48,776 bases of DNA, taken from contig MNCI01029592.1 of the NCBI GenBank assembly GCA_015680685.1, positions 306,448 through 355,223 of the forward strand. The letters are read 5' to 3'. This document shows, piece after piece, positions 23,605 to 33,912 of the stretch. Source of the stretch: Gnetum montanum. Taxonomy: Eukaryota; Streptophyta; Gnetopsida; Gnetales; Gnetaceae. Each line of letters starts with the position of its first letter. The first letter of the stretch is position 1. A model generated the notes under the pieces. That model searched no databases. It was not told the origin of the DNA and was given only the letters and a program-made list of their open reading frames with translations. Both the position numbers and the translations under genes were made by a program.

Positions 23605-25686
23605 TAAGATCATCTATCAACATTGAAATCCTTATTTTATGATTTCATCTTTATCCTACACTAGGATAAATAGATGATATGGAGGGTCCTAGAAGAAAAC
23701 ATTGTGTTCCCACCTGATCATGCATTCCAATTGATGCTCATGGCAACACTAATGAAATTTGGATTGGAAACTACCATAGGTTGCTACAATGTGGCTAGTA
23801 AAAAGTTTAGGCTCTATCAGCTACTAAGATCCAACATTAAAAAGACTATTTCATGGAGGCACATCATGAAGAAGCAAAGGACAAAGGAACTACCATCCCA
23901 TTAACTTCATAGTCTGAGAAGGAGGACACAAACTATCATTTAGGAAGTTTTAATAACCAACATCCTCCTTTATTTAATGTAGATGAAATGAATAAACTAT
24001 GGCTACATTTAGCCATGATAAGCAACCATGAAAAGGAGAGAAGAAGACCCAACACAAATAGGACTTCAAGCCCTAGGTCTTCCAACGTGTCATCATGAGA
24101 CAATCATAGAAATCATCATAGCAAAGTAAGCTAGCATGGCTCTTCTAGTTTCTTTTTATCATCCTCATCGTCAAGCTCTAACAATGATAAACATAGACTA
24201 GGAAGAAGAGGCCAATATAGACTACCTAGTGATAATAATTGGAGAGATCAAAATACAAATGGAGGTAGGGATTCTCATATCTCCATTTCCAAAATGGAGT
24301 GGTTTTGTAATTAAGATGATGTTACTTTATAACAAATAATATAATTATTGTAACAACACCTAAAAGATATATTTTAATGATGGGAATGTCTTTAAAGATG
24401 AGCTTTAGGGGTTTGACCTAAGGTATTTATTAGAGGTTCTGCTAACATGGAGTTGTAGAGCCAATAAAGATGAATAATAGGTGTTAGGTAAAGTAAGATA
24501 GAAAGGTAACTAGCTATCACTTTTGGTTAGGTATAAGCCTAACTATGATGGTAGTGTTGGATTACCTTTAAGGGATAGATGCTAAAGGAAGATAACCCTA
24601 ATGAACCATCAAAGAATGATCCAAATACATTATTTCTACATTAATAAACTTTTCTTTTTATTTTATTATATATTTTTCTTATCCCTTGCTTAACGCATAA
24701 TGTCAAATTTTACAAATATTTAACATTTACCATGATCTTTGAGAATGGGATATCACAATGATGTTAACCATAATTATAATGGAGATTGAGATCATGGGCA
24801 CAGACATGGAAGAAGACACAATGAGTAACACATAAGAGGCTATGGTCGTGACAAAGATGATGATGAACATGATAATTATGATGAATTCTTACTTATCATT
24901 GAAAGTATGATTAATATCAAGAAGGCCATTTATATCCTAACCGAACATCGAAGGAATGTCCACATCAACTAGCTTAACATGAACAACATTCCTAAGTTCG
25001 AAGAAGAGTATAACGTGGGCTCACAACATCATTTGTAAGTCTTCCATAATGCTTATGCCTTGTGGAATATAGAGAGTTATTTGCAAAATCTCAAAGTATT
25101 TTGAAGAATACTTGTAAATAAGAAGAGAGTTAGCACTGATTCTTAAATACAAAATCCATTGGAAGATGGATTATGATGCTAGAGTTGTTCAATGACAAAT
25201 ACCAAACATACTCCTAAATGTCTAACTTACGAAAATAAATTTAAGAGTAAAAATAGGATAACTATGAATCTATTGATAAAGCCTTGGGTAAATATTATTC
25301 ATTGTTGCTTAGGTGCATAGGCCATGACATTTCTTAAAGGAAGTAGTTAAGGCATATTATTAGGGTCTCCACCCAAGATAGACTATTATAAAAGAGCACT
25401 CATTGGATTCCAATGCTTATAGACCAAGTGGCCAAATAAGAGGGTGAACTTAAAAAAAAAAGAATTGCTAAGAAGTATAACAAGCATCTACCCTTTGTAG
25501 AGAAATATGTTCATGATTATGAGAGAAGAAAAGATAAGGATCCAATGAATGAGGTGATTCAGTGAAAGAGTTTGATAATAGAATAATTTTTTTAGACATT
25601 ATAGGAAAGGATAAAAAAATGTCAAATTTAGTGAATCAAAAATTTACAAGTCCACTCAAAATAGTGGAGGAAAAAAATATAGCAAG
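23605..25686 (+). pseudogene. Element F: gag, remainder after element B
   Basis: This continues the gag begun at 11275. It aligns with element C gag: E-N-I-V-F-P-x-D near 23690 (C has G-N-I-V-L-P-x-D), and M-N-N-I-P-K-F-E-E-E-Y-N near 24978 (C has M-N-N-I-P-H-F-E-G-G-Y-N), followed by the gag domain to about 25420 and a Lys/Arg-rich stretch. It has several frameshifts and many stops. About 430 bp at 24325-24757 has no counterpart in C. The fragment is cut at 25686 by the LTR of C. Confidence 0.75.
24325..24757. mobile_element. Possible small insertion in element F gag
   Basis: This AT-rich segment has no counterpart in the gag of element C and is flanked by the 9-bp direct repeat ATGATGTTA (24316-24324 and 24758-24766). 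Nine-bp duplications are typical of Mutator-like transposons, but no terminal inverted repeat is visible. Alternatively a solo LTR could run from TGTAACAACACC (about 24348) to GGGATATCACA (24757), with ATTAT/ATGAT as a poor duplication. It contains no gene that I can see. Confidence 0.35.
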
Positions 25687-25697
25687 TGATGGGATGC

Positions 25698-25800
25698 GAT
25701 ATCACATGCACGATATCGTGGCCGTCGCGATATCGCATCCCTCGTGATATCGCGTACATGATATCGCATCTTCCCCTATGATATCTGCATACACGATATC
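25698..25800 (+). repeat. Element C LTR: cluster of seven GATATC palindromes
   Basis: Seven GATATC hexamers lie within 103 bp of U3, several as TCGCGATATCGC-type or CGATATCGTG-type extended palindromes, immediately upstream of the TATA box. The other family LTRs have different short repeats here. This may be an enhancer-like array for transcription factor binding; function is inferred from position only. Confidence 0.7.
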
Positions 25801-25818
25801 ACAGTGTGCCGTCATATC

Positions 25819-25826
25819 TATAAATA
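25819..25826 (+). promoter_or_regulatory. Element C LTR: TATA box
   Basis: TATAAATA, 20 bp after the GATATC array. AATAAA follows 177 bp downstream (25996-26001). Same spacing as in the other family LTRs. Confidence 0.72.
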
Positions 25827-26475
25827 AGAGGTGGCTCTTCCTTGTTTCATCATCCTAGGCTAGATAGTAGGGAAACTCTGGCAGATTGATCACTCCAAAG
25901 ATAGAATATTTTCCATGTGCCTATAGTAGGAGTCCCAAAGTGAACGGATCTTTATTCGAGCAAACATTGTACCTGAACACAAGTTTGCGTACGACAATAA
26001 AGATGAGCTTTACGGATAAACCTTGCAGTACATGGAATAGGCTAATTAGGATTTTCTTTATTGTTATTTATTATCTATTATTTATTATTTTCCTTCTCTC
26101 ACCCTTCTCTCCTAGTTAAGTGCCTCAGTACAACCACTTTGAGCATGTGCGTTATGCGTGGTGATCCCAGCAACGATTAGCATTTGGTAACCACGGTTGC
26201 ATTGGTTTAGGGTTTGTACAGTAAGTGGGAACAAATGCTGATGCTAGGTAATTTATACTTAGTTCATTAGTTAGAGTTAGTAATTACTTTCTCAATCCTT
26301 CACCTTGTTATCATAGGAGACATAAAACAAAAAAAGCATAAAAATCATATACCTCGGACTTACTTAACCATAGACCATGACAACTACAAGTAAGTTTGGG
26401 AAGACAAAGAATAATTAACCCTAAGTGTTCCATGGGATGTGTAGGCACTTAGTCTGTGGAGTTCGACCAGATCGC

Positions 26476-26480
26476 GTGTG
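26476..26480. other. Target-site duplication of element D, left
   Basis: GTGTG, repeated at 45101-45105. The uninterrupted element A LTR has a single GTGTG at the same place (about 8580-8584), which supports this as the integration site of D. Confidence 0.7.
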
Positions 26481-27076
26481 TAGTGACCGAAAACGTCAAC
26501 GGCTGGAAAAACATCGAGGGTCGGCAAGCACGACAGTTCCAACCCCATATCCGCAGGAGGGTCGTGCTGGGTGTGTGTGGACATGGGGTGCTCTGAATGG
26601 TCTAGTCGATTAGACAGGGACTTACATTGGTGTCAATACAGCCTTTTGCAACGTAAATAATGCAAAATGCGAGATAATGCTTAAAAGTAAATGAAGAAAG
26701 AGAGAAGCTGAAAAAAGGATGCAATAGTAATACAAAGTAATGCTTAAAGGTGAATAAAACAGAAAATGATGCAAAATGAGATAGCAAGCAAGAAATAAAG
26801 TAAAGTGTAGTTAGAAACATGCACTGCTCCGAAGCTACAAACTCGCTCAGTTAATCGGCTGCACAGCGTGACGGAGTACAGAAATCCTGAGGGTAACTAA
26901 GGCATGTCGAGCGAAAAGAGCTATGTGCTTGGATGTGGACTCGGGTACAAATAATGTAGGGTTCTACCAAGGTGGTAGAACAGAGACGGGACCCCACGCC
27001 AGTTGAGAGAGAGACTCGTTGTTTACAGTTTTAGACAAATGACTTTGATGTTACAATGCTGGAGAGAGGAGAAGTC

Positions 27077-27082
27077 TTTATT
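27077..27082 (-). promoter_or_regulatory. Element D 3' LTR: candidate polyadenylation signal
   Basis: AATAAA on the minus strand, about 120 bp downstream of the TATA box. In the 5' LTR the same place reads AACAAA. Tentative. Confidence 0.4.
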
Positions 27083-27197
27083 TCAAAATTCCAAAGTTCC
27101 CACCGCTTGGAAGCTGTTTTCTTCAATAAGGATGCCAACTATTTTGAAATTGCCAACCTTTAAAAATTGTAGACCTTTTGCATGCTGTTTGCTAGGG

Positions 27198-27205
27198 TAT
27201 TTATA
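27198..27205 (-). promoter_or_regulatory. Element D 3' LTR: TATA box
   Basis: CCTATAAATACC on the minus strand, conserved in the 5' LTR at 44146-44153. Transcription of D would start about 30 bp further down the minus strand, giving a U3 of roughly 0.96 kb. Confidence 0.7.
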
Positions 27206-27439
27206 GGATCGAGGGTGTGTGAAAGGGGTGGTTTGAATGTTACATGCCTCGGGCCTTTGTTGTCTTCCTGGTGTCACTCATGCCATTTGTGATCATTGGA
27301 TCTACAAGACCGTTGCGATGTGAACCTGTATGCAATAACTATGATCCTACTACGTCGTAATTGCACCATTAGTATCTAGAGACATGTGCCAATGGTCCTA
27401 TTAGGTGGAGTGCATTGATGTTGCATAACCACCTGCATG

Positions 27440-27890
27440 CCTTACTATGCTCTGTGACGTAGCATGCTTGGCATAGCGTAGCACTTTGTCATGTGTTCTA
27501 CTATATGTCACATGCTTACTACACTATGCTATACTACGTAGTGTAGCATAGCATAGCAACTTGCCTTAGTTGCTAAAGCTTTGCTGATTTGCAAACTTTA
27601 TCTCCTACGATGCAAGTCTTGCAAACTCCATTGACTCCGCCTTTCAAACTGCCTTCTGTCTCTTCCGCAAGATTGCTATGCCTTGCTAGGCCATGTAGCT
27701 CAGTGTAGCATAGCAGCAGACATGGTCCACCACTTCCTGATGGAAAGGGACATCACTATAGAACTCGAAATTGGGTAAGGGGAGTGGGTAGTGAAGTCGT
27801 TGCCATGCTACGCTATGTGACATCGTGTAGCGTAGCACTTCGTTCCTCCATCGTCTTCTGAAGCTTGCTATGCTACATAGCGTAGCAGGC
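27440..27890. repeat. Element D LTR U3: GCTAYGCTA palindrome cluster
   Basis: Many copies of GCTATGCTA, GCTACGCTA and the complements TAGCATAGC, TAGCGTAGC occur here, often as facing pairs such as ACTACGTAGTGTAGCATAGC and GCTATGCTACATAGCGTAGC. The same cluster is at about 44395-44850 in the 5' LTR. The motif also occurs inside the antisense gene region of D (33565-33590, 34275-34350, 36418-36460, 37080-37115). Confidence 0.75.
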
Positions 27891-28166
27891 TTCGTGACTT
27901 AGAAAACTTGTTGAACTGTTTCTTGCGCATCCAAAGTGCTACTGTCGATTCTGCACACTATTTCTAAGCAAGCTGTCAACTATTTAGGCTACTTTGGTGG
28001 GTAGGAAGGATGGCACAGAACCTGTCCATGCTCAAAGTAGAAAATTTGCCAAACTGGCTAGCCTAAACTCATAACATTCTCCTCCCAACAAATTGCCATA
28101 GTGTTGCACGAACTGCAAGAGCCTGGTGAAGCAAGGATGACCCCTCATTTTTTAGGGTGTTTCATT

Positions 28167-28180
28167 AGCCCCTCTTTGTC
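28167..28180 (-). other. Element D: polypurine tract
   Basis: On the minus strand ACAAAGAGGGGCTA directly precedes the 3' LTR start. This is the expected position and composition for the plus-strand primer. Confidence 0.7.
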
Positions 28181-29520
28181 GACATTTGGAGAACAGGCTC
28201 AATGGACATTGACAAAGAATATGAAACACTACAGTAGGTGAAATGCTAAGGTTGTCACTTGGTGAGTGTTGAGACATCGCTTGGTTGCACTTGAGAGTGT
28301 TGCATTGGTTTTGCAGAGGTTAAGGTAGAGAGCAAAGATGATGTTTAGCCGAGTCCCTTGCCAAAGTACTCTGAGGGGCTCGTTTGCATTTTCATCTTTG
28401 GTTGGCACTATTCTTCAACCTCTTCTAGGTAGGTGCCCCCTCCATAGGATGAGTTGCGTTACATCCATGGAGGGTTTTCACTCGCTTGTAGAAACCTTCC
28501 ATACGGTGAGTTGTGTTACACACGTGCTGGAGTTTGCACTCTCAAATAGCCATGTTAGTCAAGGCACTCGCTTCGCGATGCTATAGCGTTTGCTGCTGTA
28601 GCGAGATGTGTTTGCAGGGACAATGTCTTATTGGCTGCTGGCATTGTTGTTACTCTTGGGCACCATTGCTGGTGTGAGATTCCCAAAGCAGGGAGGCTAG
28701 CAACGGTCTTGGTAATGCTGGTGCAGAGGAGCAGGGTGCAGATGCCCTGGAATCCCTACCAAGGGTTTGCATTCCTGGTTTAGCCATGGGATTAGTTCCC
28801 ACATAGCTAACATCGTGTAAGCCTAGGTGTTGGCAGGGAGTTGGAGCAACAATATTGTGACTAGGTCACAATATTTCCGGAACTCCAGATGCAGGAGCTA
28901 ACCCAAGAACTACCATCAAGGTGATGGGCCGTGGCAACGGTAGGTTCAGAGGTTTAGCATGAAGCCATACGGCATCTTTGGAGAGTTAGCATGATGCCAA
29001 GGGTGGCGACATCGCATATGTTCTGGACCACATTCTCAGTGTGTCTTAAATGGCATTCCAGAGCTATGACGTCCCACCCACTTGTTAGCATCGTGCCCAC
29101 TCATTTGGTGTGTATCTGGTGCTGGTGCATGCTAGGGATGTGATGCAAACCTAGTTTAAGGTCTTGGTAGATCGTGTGTTGGTTTAAGGTCCCAGCGGAC
29201 CACCATGCTGGTTTAAGGTCCCAGCAGACCATACTTGCCAGTTTTACGTCGTAGCAGACGTGCAATGCCAGTTTATAGTCATAGTGGACTAACAGTGCTA
29301 TTTTTACATCATAGCGAACAGTTGCCGCTAATTTAATGTCATGGCAGATGCTGCTCGATGCTGCTAGTTTATCATCATTGCAGACGCTACTTGGTGTGAC
29401 TACCAGTTTATTGTTGTAGCGGATGGTGCTTGTTGTTGCCATTGCACTTCAAACATAGTATGGATTGAGGTACATGTGATTCATCGGGTTGGTGATCTCG
29501 TTGCCATCCATGTCTACCAG
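28181..29520 (-). other. Element D: 3' untranslated region
   Basis: About 1.3 kb between integrase and the polypurine tract without a supported gene. It includes imperfect direct repeats (GATGAGTTGCGTTACA / GGTGAGTTGTGTTACA near 28447-28520) and the hairpin-repeat cluster at 29152-29440. Open frames here arise from the repeats. Confidence 0.55.
29152..29440. repeat. Element D: hairpin-repeat cluster 1 (3' region)
   Basis: About nine tandem units of 28-40 bp. The best preserved read TTTAAGGTCCCAGCGGACC followed by a spacer ending TGCYRG, where GGTC and GACC can pair as a 4-bp stem around a short loop. Units at the far end are decayed but keep the TTTA start and a GAC or GAT close. Similar units occur at 33048-33450 and 38340-38530. 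Confidence 0.7.
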
Positions 29521-30541
29521 TGAAGGCTCCATTCCAAAAGGCTTTAGTGAGCACGTAAGGACCTTCCTAGTTGGCTGAGAATTTACTCACATGCTCACGG
29601 ATGGCCTTAAGGATGAGGTCTCCCTTTTGCACTAGTCATTGATGTGGGTCTACATGGTGCTTCTGCTGTTGTTTGCTCTAGTAGTGCTCGATGCATCTCA
29701 GTGTCTGCACACATTCTTCCTCCACTGAGTCGAGGTTGATGGTTTGCAACTCGTTGTTTTGGGCTTTGTTCATAATGTCGGATAGGATCATATAGAGTGA
29801 GGGTACCTGCAACTCAAGAGGCAATACTGCTTCAGATCCATAAACAAGACTGTAAGGGGTCTTACTTATTGTAGTTCGACATGTCGTTCGATAGGCCCAG
29901 AGGACATAGAGTATTTGATCGTGCCACTGCCTCTTGCTATTGTTAAGCATCCATTTCAGCAAGTTGATGATGGACTTATTTGTAGCCTCTGCCTACCTAT
30001 TCGCCTATGAATAATAAGGGGAAGAAAATGATTGTTTAATGCCTAGATTACTACAGAAGGTTCGGGTCTCTGTACTACTAAACTATGGGCCATTATCGGT
30101 CACAATAGTCATCGGAAGCCCAAACCTAGTTACTATGTTATCAAGGATGAAATGGTAGATTTTTTGGGATGTTGTCTTCCTCAAGGGAATAGCCTCCACC
30201 CACTTGGTAAAATACTATGTGGCAGTGATAATGAAGTTATGCCCTACAGAGGACTTAGGTGTGATAGGCCCTATGAGGTCTAGTTCCCATCGTTGGAAGG
30301 GCCACATGATTTGAGTTGGGTGTAGGTCCGTAGGTGCTACATGTATGATATTTTCATATCTCTGGCATGTGTCGCACGTCTTGACTTTCGACAGGCAGTC
30401 ACGTTCCATGTAGGGACAATAGTACCCTAGGCATCTAATTTTCGCCGCCATAGCCCTAGGTGCTATGTGTCCACCGCACAGCCCTTCATGAACCTCATTA
30501 ACTACCTTTTGTGCATGCTCACCACCCACGCATGCTAGCAA
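29521..30541 (-). pseudogene. Element D: integrase with DDE residues kept
   Basis: The zinc-binding region (H-E-G-L-C-G-G-H ... C-D-T-C-Q-R) is open from 30541. The core has W-E-L-D-L-I-G-P with the first Asp, V-T-D-N-G-P with the second, and A-E-A-T-N-K with the Glu, so the DDE triad is intact, unlike element A. A later block W-A-Y-R-T-T-C-R-T-T and Y-G-S-E-A-V-L-P is typical of Ty3/gypsy integrase and is open at 29678-29962. In-frame stops at 30215, within 29970-30080, and at 29678 prevent function. No chromodomain. Confidence 0.9.
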
Positions 30542-30592
30542 TATCCCATCGTAGGATCATCGGCATAGGGCATCATTTCCCATGAGCATGTA

Positions 30593-31120
30593 TTACCGAG
30601 CATGCTTATAGATTGCATCTCTTTGGGCTGATGTCAATCCACCTGGGGGTTCACCATGCTGTAGATAAGATCTAATGTTATCATACCACTCCGAGGTATT
30701 TGCAACATCGACAGAGGCCACGTGTTCCACCTGAATGATAGGATCTACACATTCTGTGATCGTGATTGGTAGGTTTGCCAAAGAATGTGATGGAATGTTT
30801 AACGTGAGGGTAGCTAGGGAATTTGCTACAGTGTTCTCGTTATGTGGCACGTGTTGCACATTAATGGTTGTGAATTTCTTGAGTAAGATTTTTGCTAGGT
30901 CGCAATAGGGTTGTAGGTGCGTAGCCTTGCAAGCGTAGACTTCGTTGATTTGATTCACAACTAGTTGTGAATCTCCTTGAATTGCTAGATGTTGTATATG
31001 TAGCGCTCGGGCAGTTAAGAGGCCTCTGACTAGCCCCTCGTATTCTGTCATGTTGTTGGTGCAAGGAAACGTAAAAAGATAAGCATATGGGTGCATTTCC
31101 CTAGAGGGAAATGTGATCAT
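30593..31120 (-). pseudogene. Element D: second RNase H (archaeal-type, aRNH)
   Basis: A 175-codon open stretch between RNase H and integrase. It has N-N-M-T-E-Y-E-G-L, then G-D-S-Q-L-V-V-N-Q-I, then H-V-P-H-N-E-N-T-V-A-N-S-L-A. These are the hallmark blocks of the extra RNase H domain acquired by Tat elements. The Glu of T-E-Y-E and Asp of G-D-S-Q are kept. The last Asp normally found in the A-D-x-L-A block is Asn here (A-N-S-L-A), again a G-to-A type change. Bounded by TGA at 31139 and a stop at 30593, both in the same frame as RT and INT. Confidence 0.88.
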
Positions 31121-31138
31121 GGCAGTGGCACCACCTCC

Positions 31139-31980
31139 TCACGTGGTTGAGGTATTGTTGAAATGGAAGGTAGCCTCGAAATGCGACAGGAAAATGGCAA
31201 CATTGCTAATGTATTCGTCCAGGAATTCTGGGTCTATGGTGGCCTGGTCGTCGACTGGCGAGGCCGTAAGTTGGGTTGCTATGGCTTGACCCTTTGTCAA
31301 TGATTGACGTACATAACATAGGTTGAACTCCACAGTTATTGCCTTACATCAGGCTATCCTGCTACTTTCGTACAGGTTGCTAGTGATAGCCCAGAGTATG
31401 TTGCTTTTGCAAATGATGTTGGTTGTGCTATGGAACACGTAATGCTGCCACTTTTTTAGTGTGAATACTAAGGCTAGGGAATTCCTCTCCACTTCATTAT
31501 ATTTCTCCTTGTATGCTATTAGTGCATGGCTTAGGTAATACACCAGTATCTCAGAACCGTCATCCCGCTTCTGACATAGCAGTGCTGCTATGAATGTGTC
31601 GGAGGTGGCAAGGTATATGAAGAAAGGCTTGTCCCTTTGCAGTAGGTGCACCGTTGGGAGGTGCAAGAGCTCCTGCTTCAGGTCATCGAAGGCTTGTTGA
31701 CACTGGGTTGTCCATTCAAAGAAAACCCCCTTCTTTCGAAGATGTTGCATGGGGTGTAACTTTTCGGTCAACTTGGCTATGAACCTTCGAATGAATTGTA
31801 CCCTGCATTGTAAACCACATAACTCCTTAAGGTTTGTGGGAGGTACTAAATTGATGATGGCCTTGATTTTGTCAGGTTCCACTCGTATTCCAACCTCTGA
31901 TACTACAAACCCTAACATGCATCTAGTCTTTACTCCGAAGATGTACTTCTTAGGATTGAGACGTAAGTCGTGCATTTGGC
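31139..31980 (-). pseudogene. Element D: RNase H domain
   Basis: Continuous with RT in the same frame. It opens with K-K-Y-I-F-G-V (a common K-C-x-F-G-V RT/RH block) and continues through F-F-E-W-T-x-x-C-Q-Q-A-F, F-I-Y-L-A-T-S-D, Y-L-S-H-A-L and V-E-R-N-S-L-A-L-V-F. The 208-codon stretch 31349-31975 is free of stops. TGA at 31349 and TGA at 31139 (both Arg-type positions) separate it from the second RNase H. Confidence 0.86.
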
Positions 31981-32917
31981 AGCACTTGAGGACTACCCCT
32001 AGATCATGTGGGTGATTGGTTGCCTCATTGGACTTAACTGCTATATCATCTATGTAATCGTTTAATGTTTCTAGGATGTAGTCACTGAAAATGTAGGTTA
32101 TGGCTCACTGGTAGGTTGCTCCAACATTCTTGAGCCCGAAAGGCATCATGGTATAGCAGAAGGTTCCCCATGGAGTCATGAAGGTTGTTGACAGCTGGTG
32201 CTCTAGGTTGATGTAGATTTGGTTGTATCCAGAGAAGCCATCCATGAAGGATAGCAAAGCATGACCAGCTGTGGTGTCAATGAATTGATCGATGCTCGGG
32301 AGTGTGAAGTTTTCTTTGATTGTTTCCTTGTTCAAGTCTTGAAAGTTTATATAGATTTGTATCCCTCCTGTTTTCTTTGAAACTATGATGATGTTGGACA
32401 CCCACTCTGAATAGTTGACCACACGGATGAAACCTTCCTGGTATAACTTAGTGATTTCAGCTCTCATGGCTAGTGCGATTTTTGGCTTAATTTTACAAGC
32501 CTTTTGCTTGACTACCTTTGTGTGTGGGCCTAGGACGATGTTATGCTAAATCAGCCACGGATCCAGACTTGGCATGTTGCTGTACGCCCATGCGAAGAAA
32601 TCGATGTGGTCCTGTAGAGTTTTAAATACACCTTCATGTATTTGTATGTCTACGAGGGAGCTGAGTCTTAACGTCTTTACCTCCCCCTTTGATGTGATCA
32701 TAGGTATCTCAACAAGAGGATCCTCGATTACATCCCTGACCTCTAAATCTAGGGCTTGGACCAGGTGCCTACACCAATCTGGGGATGCTTCCAAGGCTAC
32801 TATAGTGTTAATCGTAGTCGACCCCCAGTCGATCATGTTGGGGTTCAACTGTCTCACGAGCTTGCCCTGTAACCTTGCTAACATTAAAGGTGTGGAAATG
32901 GCACGATGGATTCCCAT
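31981..32917 (-). pseudogene. Element D: reverse transcriptase domain
   Basis: In order on the minus strand: G-F-I-R-V-V-x-Y-S-E-W-V-S-N, F-Q-D-L-N-K, F-M-D-G-F-S-G-Y-N-Q-I, W-G-T-F-C-Y-T-M-M-P-F-G-L-K-N, and the catalytic box N-D-Y-I-D-D-I-A-V-K-S near 32030-32060 with both Asp kept. Only two stops interrupt it (TAG at 32546 and TAG at 32105). Arg of the usual D-x-R-D-L-N block is replaced (N-F-Q-D-L-N). The upstream part (32549-32917) is the usual poorly conserved linker of Tat elements. Confidence 0.9.
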
Positions 32918-33047
32918 CTCTTGCTTGACCTGTTATCATAAGATGAAAGCCTGGGTAAGGGTCATCAGAGATTGTGTGAAACACAAATCTACAAAGAAAC
33001 ACTGAGATGCAACTTGCTAAGTGAGGTGATGTAAAGATTGAAAGTTT

Positions 33048-33450
33048 GCTAGTTTAAGGTCGTGGAGGACCGCCAAGGTGCGAGAGTGTAGAGTTGCTAA
33101 TGGAATGCATGATTGTTGATACGCCAATGTTGAACTACTAGTTTAGTGTGATCTCGGACTGCCATATTGCAATATGCAAAATCTCAATATGCAAAATAAT
33201 AATAATAAAAAGGGAATTGCGAGTACAAGGAATATCGAACTTCCAATGTGAAAATGGAATCATGGAACCACTAAGAAATGTGATACTGCCTATGTGGAAG
33301 AGGATGAGGTGATTGCTCGCGTAAGGATATGGTTAGTTTAACGTTATCACGGACCGCGAACGTAACGAGTCGAAACTACTAATTTAAGGTCCTTTTCGGA
33401 CCCTGAGGAGCACAACCATGCTAGGCTCGTTAGTTTAAGGTATTTTTCAG
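33048..33450. repeat. Element D: hairpin-repeat cluster 2 (between RT and antisense gene)
   Basis: Five dispersed units of the same type as cluster 1: TTTAAGGTCGTGGAGGACC, TTTAGTGTGATCTCGGACT, TTTAACGTTATCACGGACC, TTTAAGGTCCTTTTCGGACC and TTTAAGGTATTTTTCAGACC, usually preceded by CTAG or TTAG. This cluster lies just upstream of the antisense gene promoter. Confidence 0.65.
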
Positions 33451-33641
33451 ACCCTTAATTGAAAAAAAATATTATTATATTTTTTCTTTGTCTTCGGGAA
33501 GGTAAGTAGTTGGTTTGAAGCATATCAAGGCTTAAATGCTAATAGTGTTATGATGTCATGGCGAGCATGCTACGCTACACGGCATGCTCTGCATTACTCG
33601 AAGAGAGAAAGAGGTAAGTTTTCCCATCTTGTCCTTATGGC
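33451..33641. promoter_or_regulatory. Element D: upstream region of the antisense gene
   Basis: No coding sequence. It holds a GCATGCTACGCTACACGGCATGC-like palindromic patch at about 33565-33590, which uses the same core as the LTR U3 cluster, followed about 50 bp later by the TATA box at 33642. Promoter role is inferred from this arrangement. Confidence 0.45.
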
Positions 33642-33649
33642 TATAAATA
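33642..33649 (+). promoter_or_regulatory. Element D: TATA box of the antisense gene
   Basis: GGCTATAAATAGGG on the plus strand, a near-consensus plant TATA box, about 150 bp before the ATG at 33801. It points away from RT and towards the antisense exons. Confidence 0.55.
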
Positions 33650-33800
33650 GGGATTAAACTTGGGTAATTTTGTTTTTTCCACCATAAGAGCACAAAACCC
33701 TCATCGAAGCATACGACAATTTCAGAGCGCGAAGCAGTTGTGTTGATCGACTAGCGAGACGAATTTCTATAGCGAAGGTTCTACATCTTCAAGGAGGGCC

Positions 33801-33912
33801 ATGGCGCCTAAGACTCATCTAGTGCTCGTGAAGGTTGAGGAGGCAAAAAAGGCTCTGAGATGCGCACCGCAAGCACGTGTTCTAGCATGAGAAAGCACAC
33901 CGTTGACCCAGT
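33801..33912 (+). pseudogene. Antisense gene: first coding exon
   Basis: Starts at ATG in a strong context and reads 29 codons (M-A-P-K-T-H, Lys/Ala/Glu rich) to a TGA at 33888-33890, probably from CGA. A GTAAAT donor follows near 33911. The next 500 bp, to the TTATGCAG acceptor at 34424, is T-rich and behaves like an intron; it carries several GCTATGCTA motifs. Confidence 0.45.

Larger units (their letters stand above)
10318..25686 (+). mobile_element. Element F: old Athila-like element split by B and truncated by C
   Basis: A plus-strand copy of the A/B/C family. Its 5' LTR, primer site and first 86 bp of gag lie before element B. The gag continues after B from 23600 and stops where the LTR of element C begins at 25687. 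The join across B is supported by the TAAGT/CAAGT duplication and by collinearity with element C gag on both sides. The rest of F should lie beyond the window, after element C. F has the most decayed primer site of the family, in keeping with being the oldest host. Confidence 0.8.
25687..26480 (+). repeat. Element C: 5' LTR, first part (before element D)
   Basis: Starts TGATGGGATG. The part from the TATA box onwards aligns with the element A LTR (TCCAYGTGCC..ATAGTAGG, TATTCGAGCA, AATAAAGATGAGCTTT). It stops in the R/U5-proximal sequence GACCAGATCGCGTGTG, where the counterpart in A continues without interruption. Total LTR length with 45101-45155 is about 849 bp. Confidence 0.85.
26481..28166 (-). 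repeat. Element D: 3' LTR
   Basis: Aligns along its length with 43418-45100. On the minus strand it runs from AATGAAACACCC to CGGTCACTA; canonical TG and CA dinucleotides lie two to three bases inside, so the exact edge is uncertain by about 3 bp. The U3 (about 27206-28166) is rich in GCTAYGCTA / TAGCRTAGC palindromes. Compared with the 5' LTR it has about 17 extra bp near 27969 and lacks about 13 bp near 26855. Confidence 0.9.

Noticed and set aside
29101-29442. Minus-strand 113-codon ORF with repeated Y-D-V-K-L-A-like units
   Set aside because: It is the translation of the hairpin-repeat cluster, whose unit length happens to keep a frame open. No independent coding evidence.
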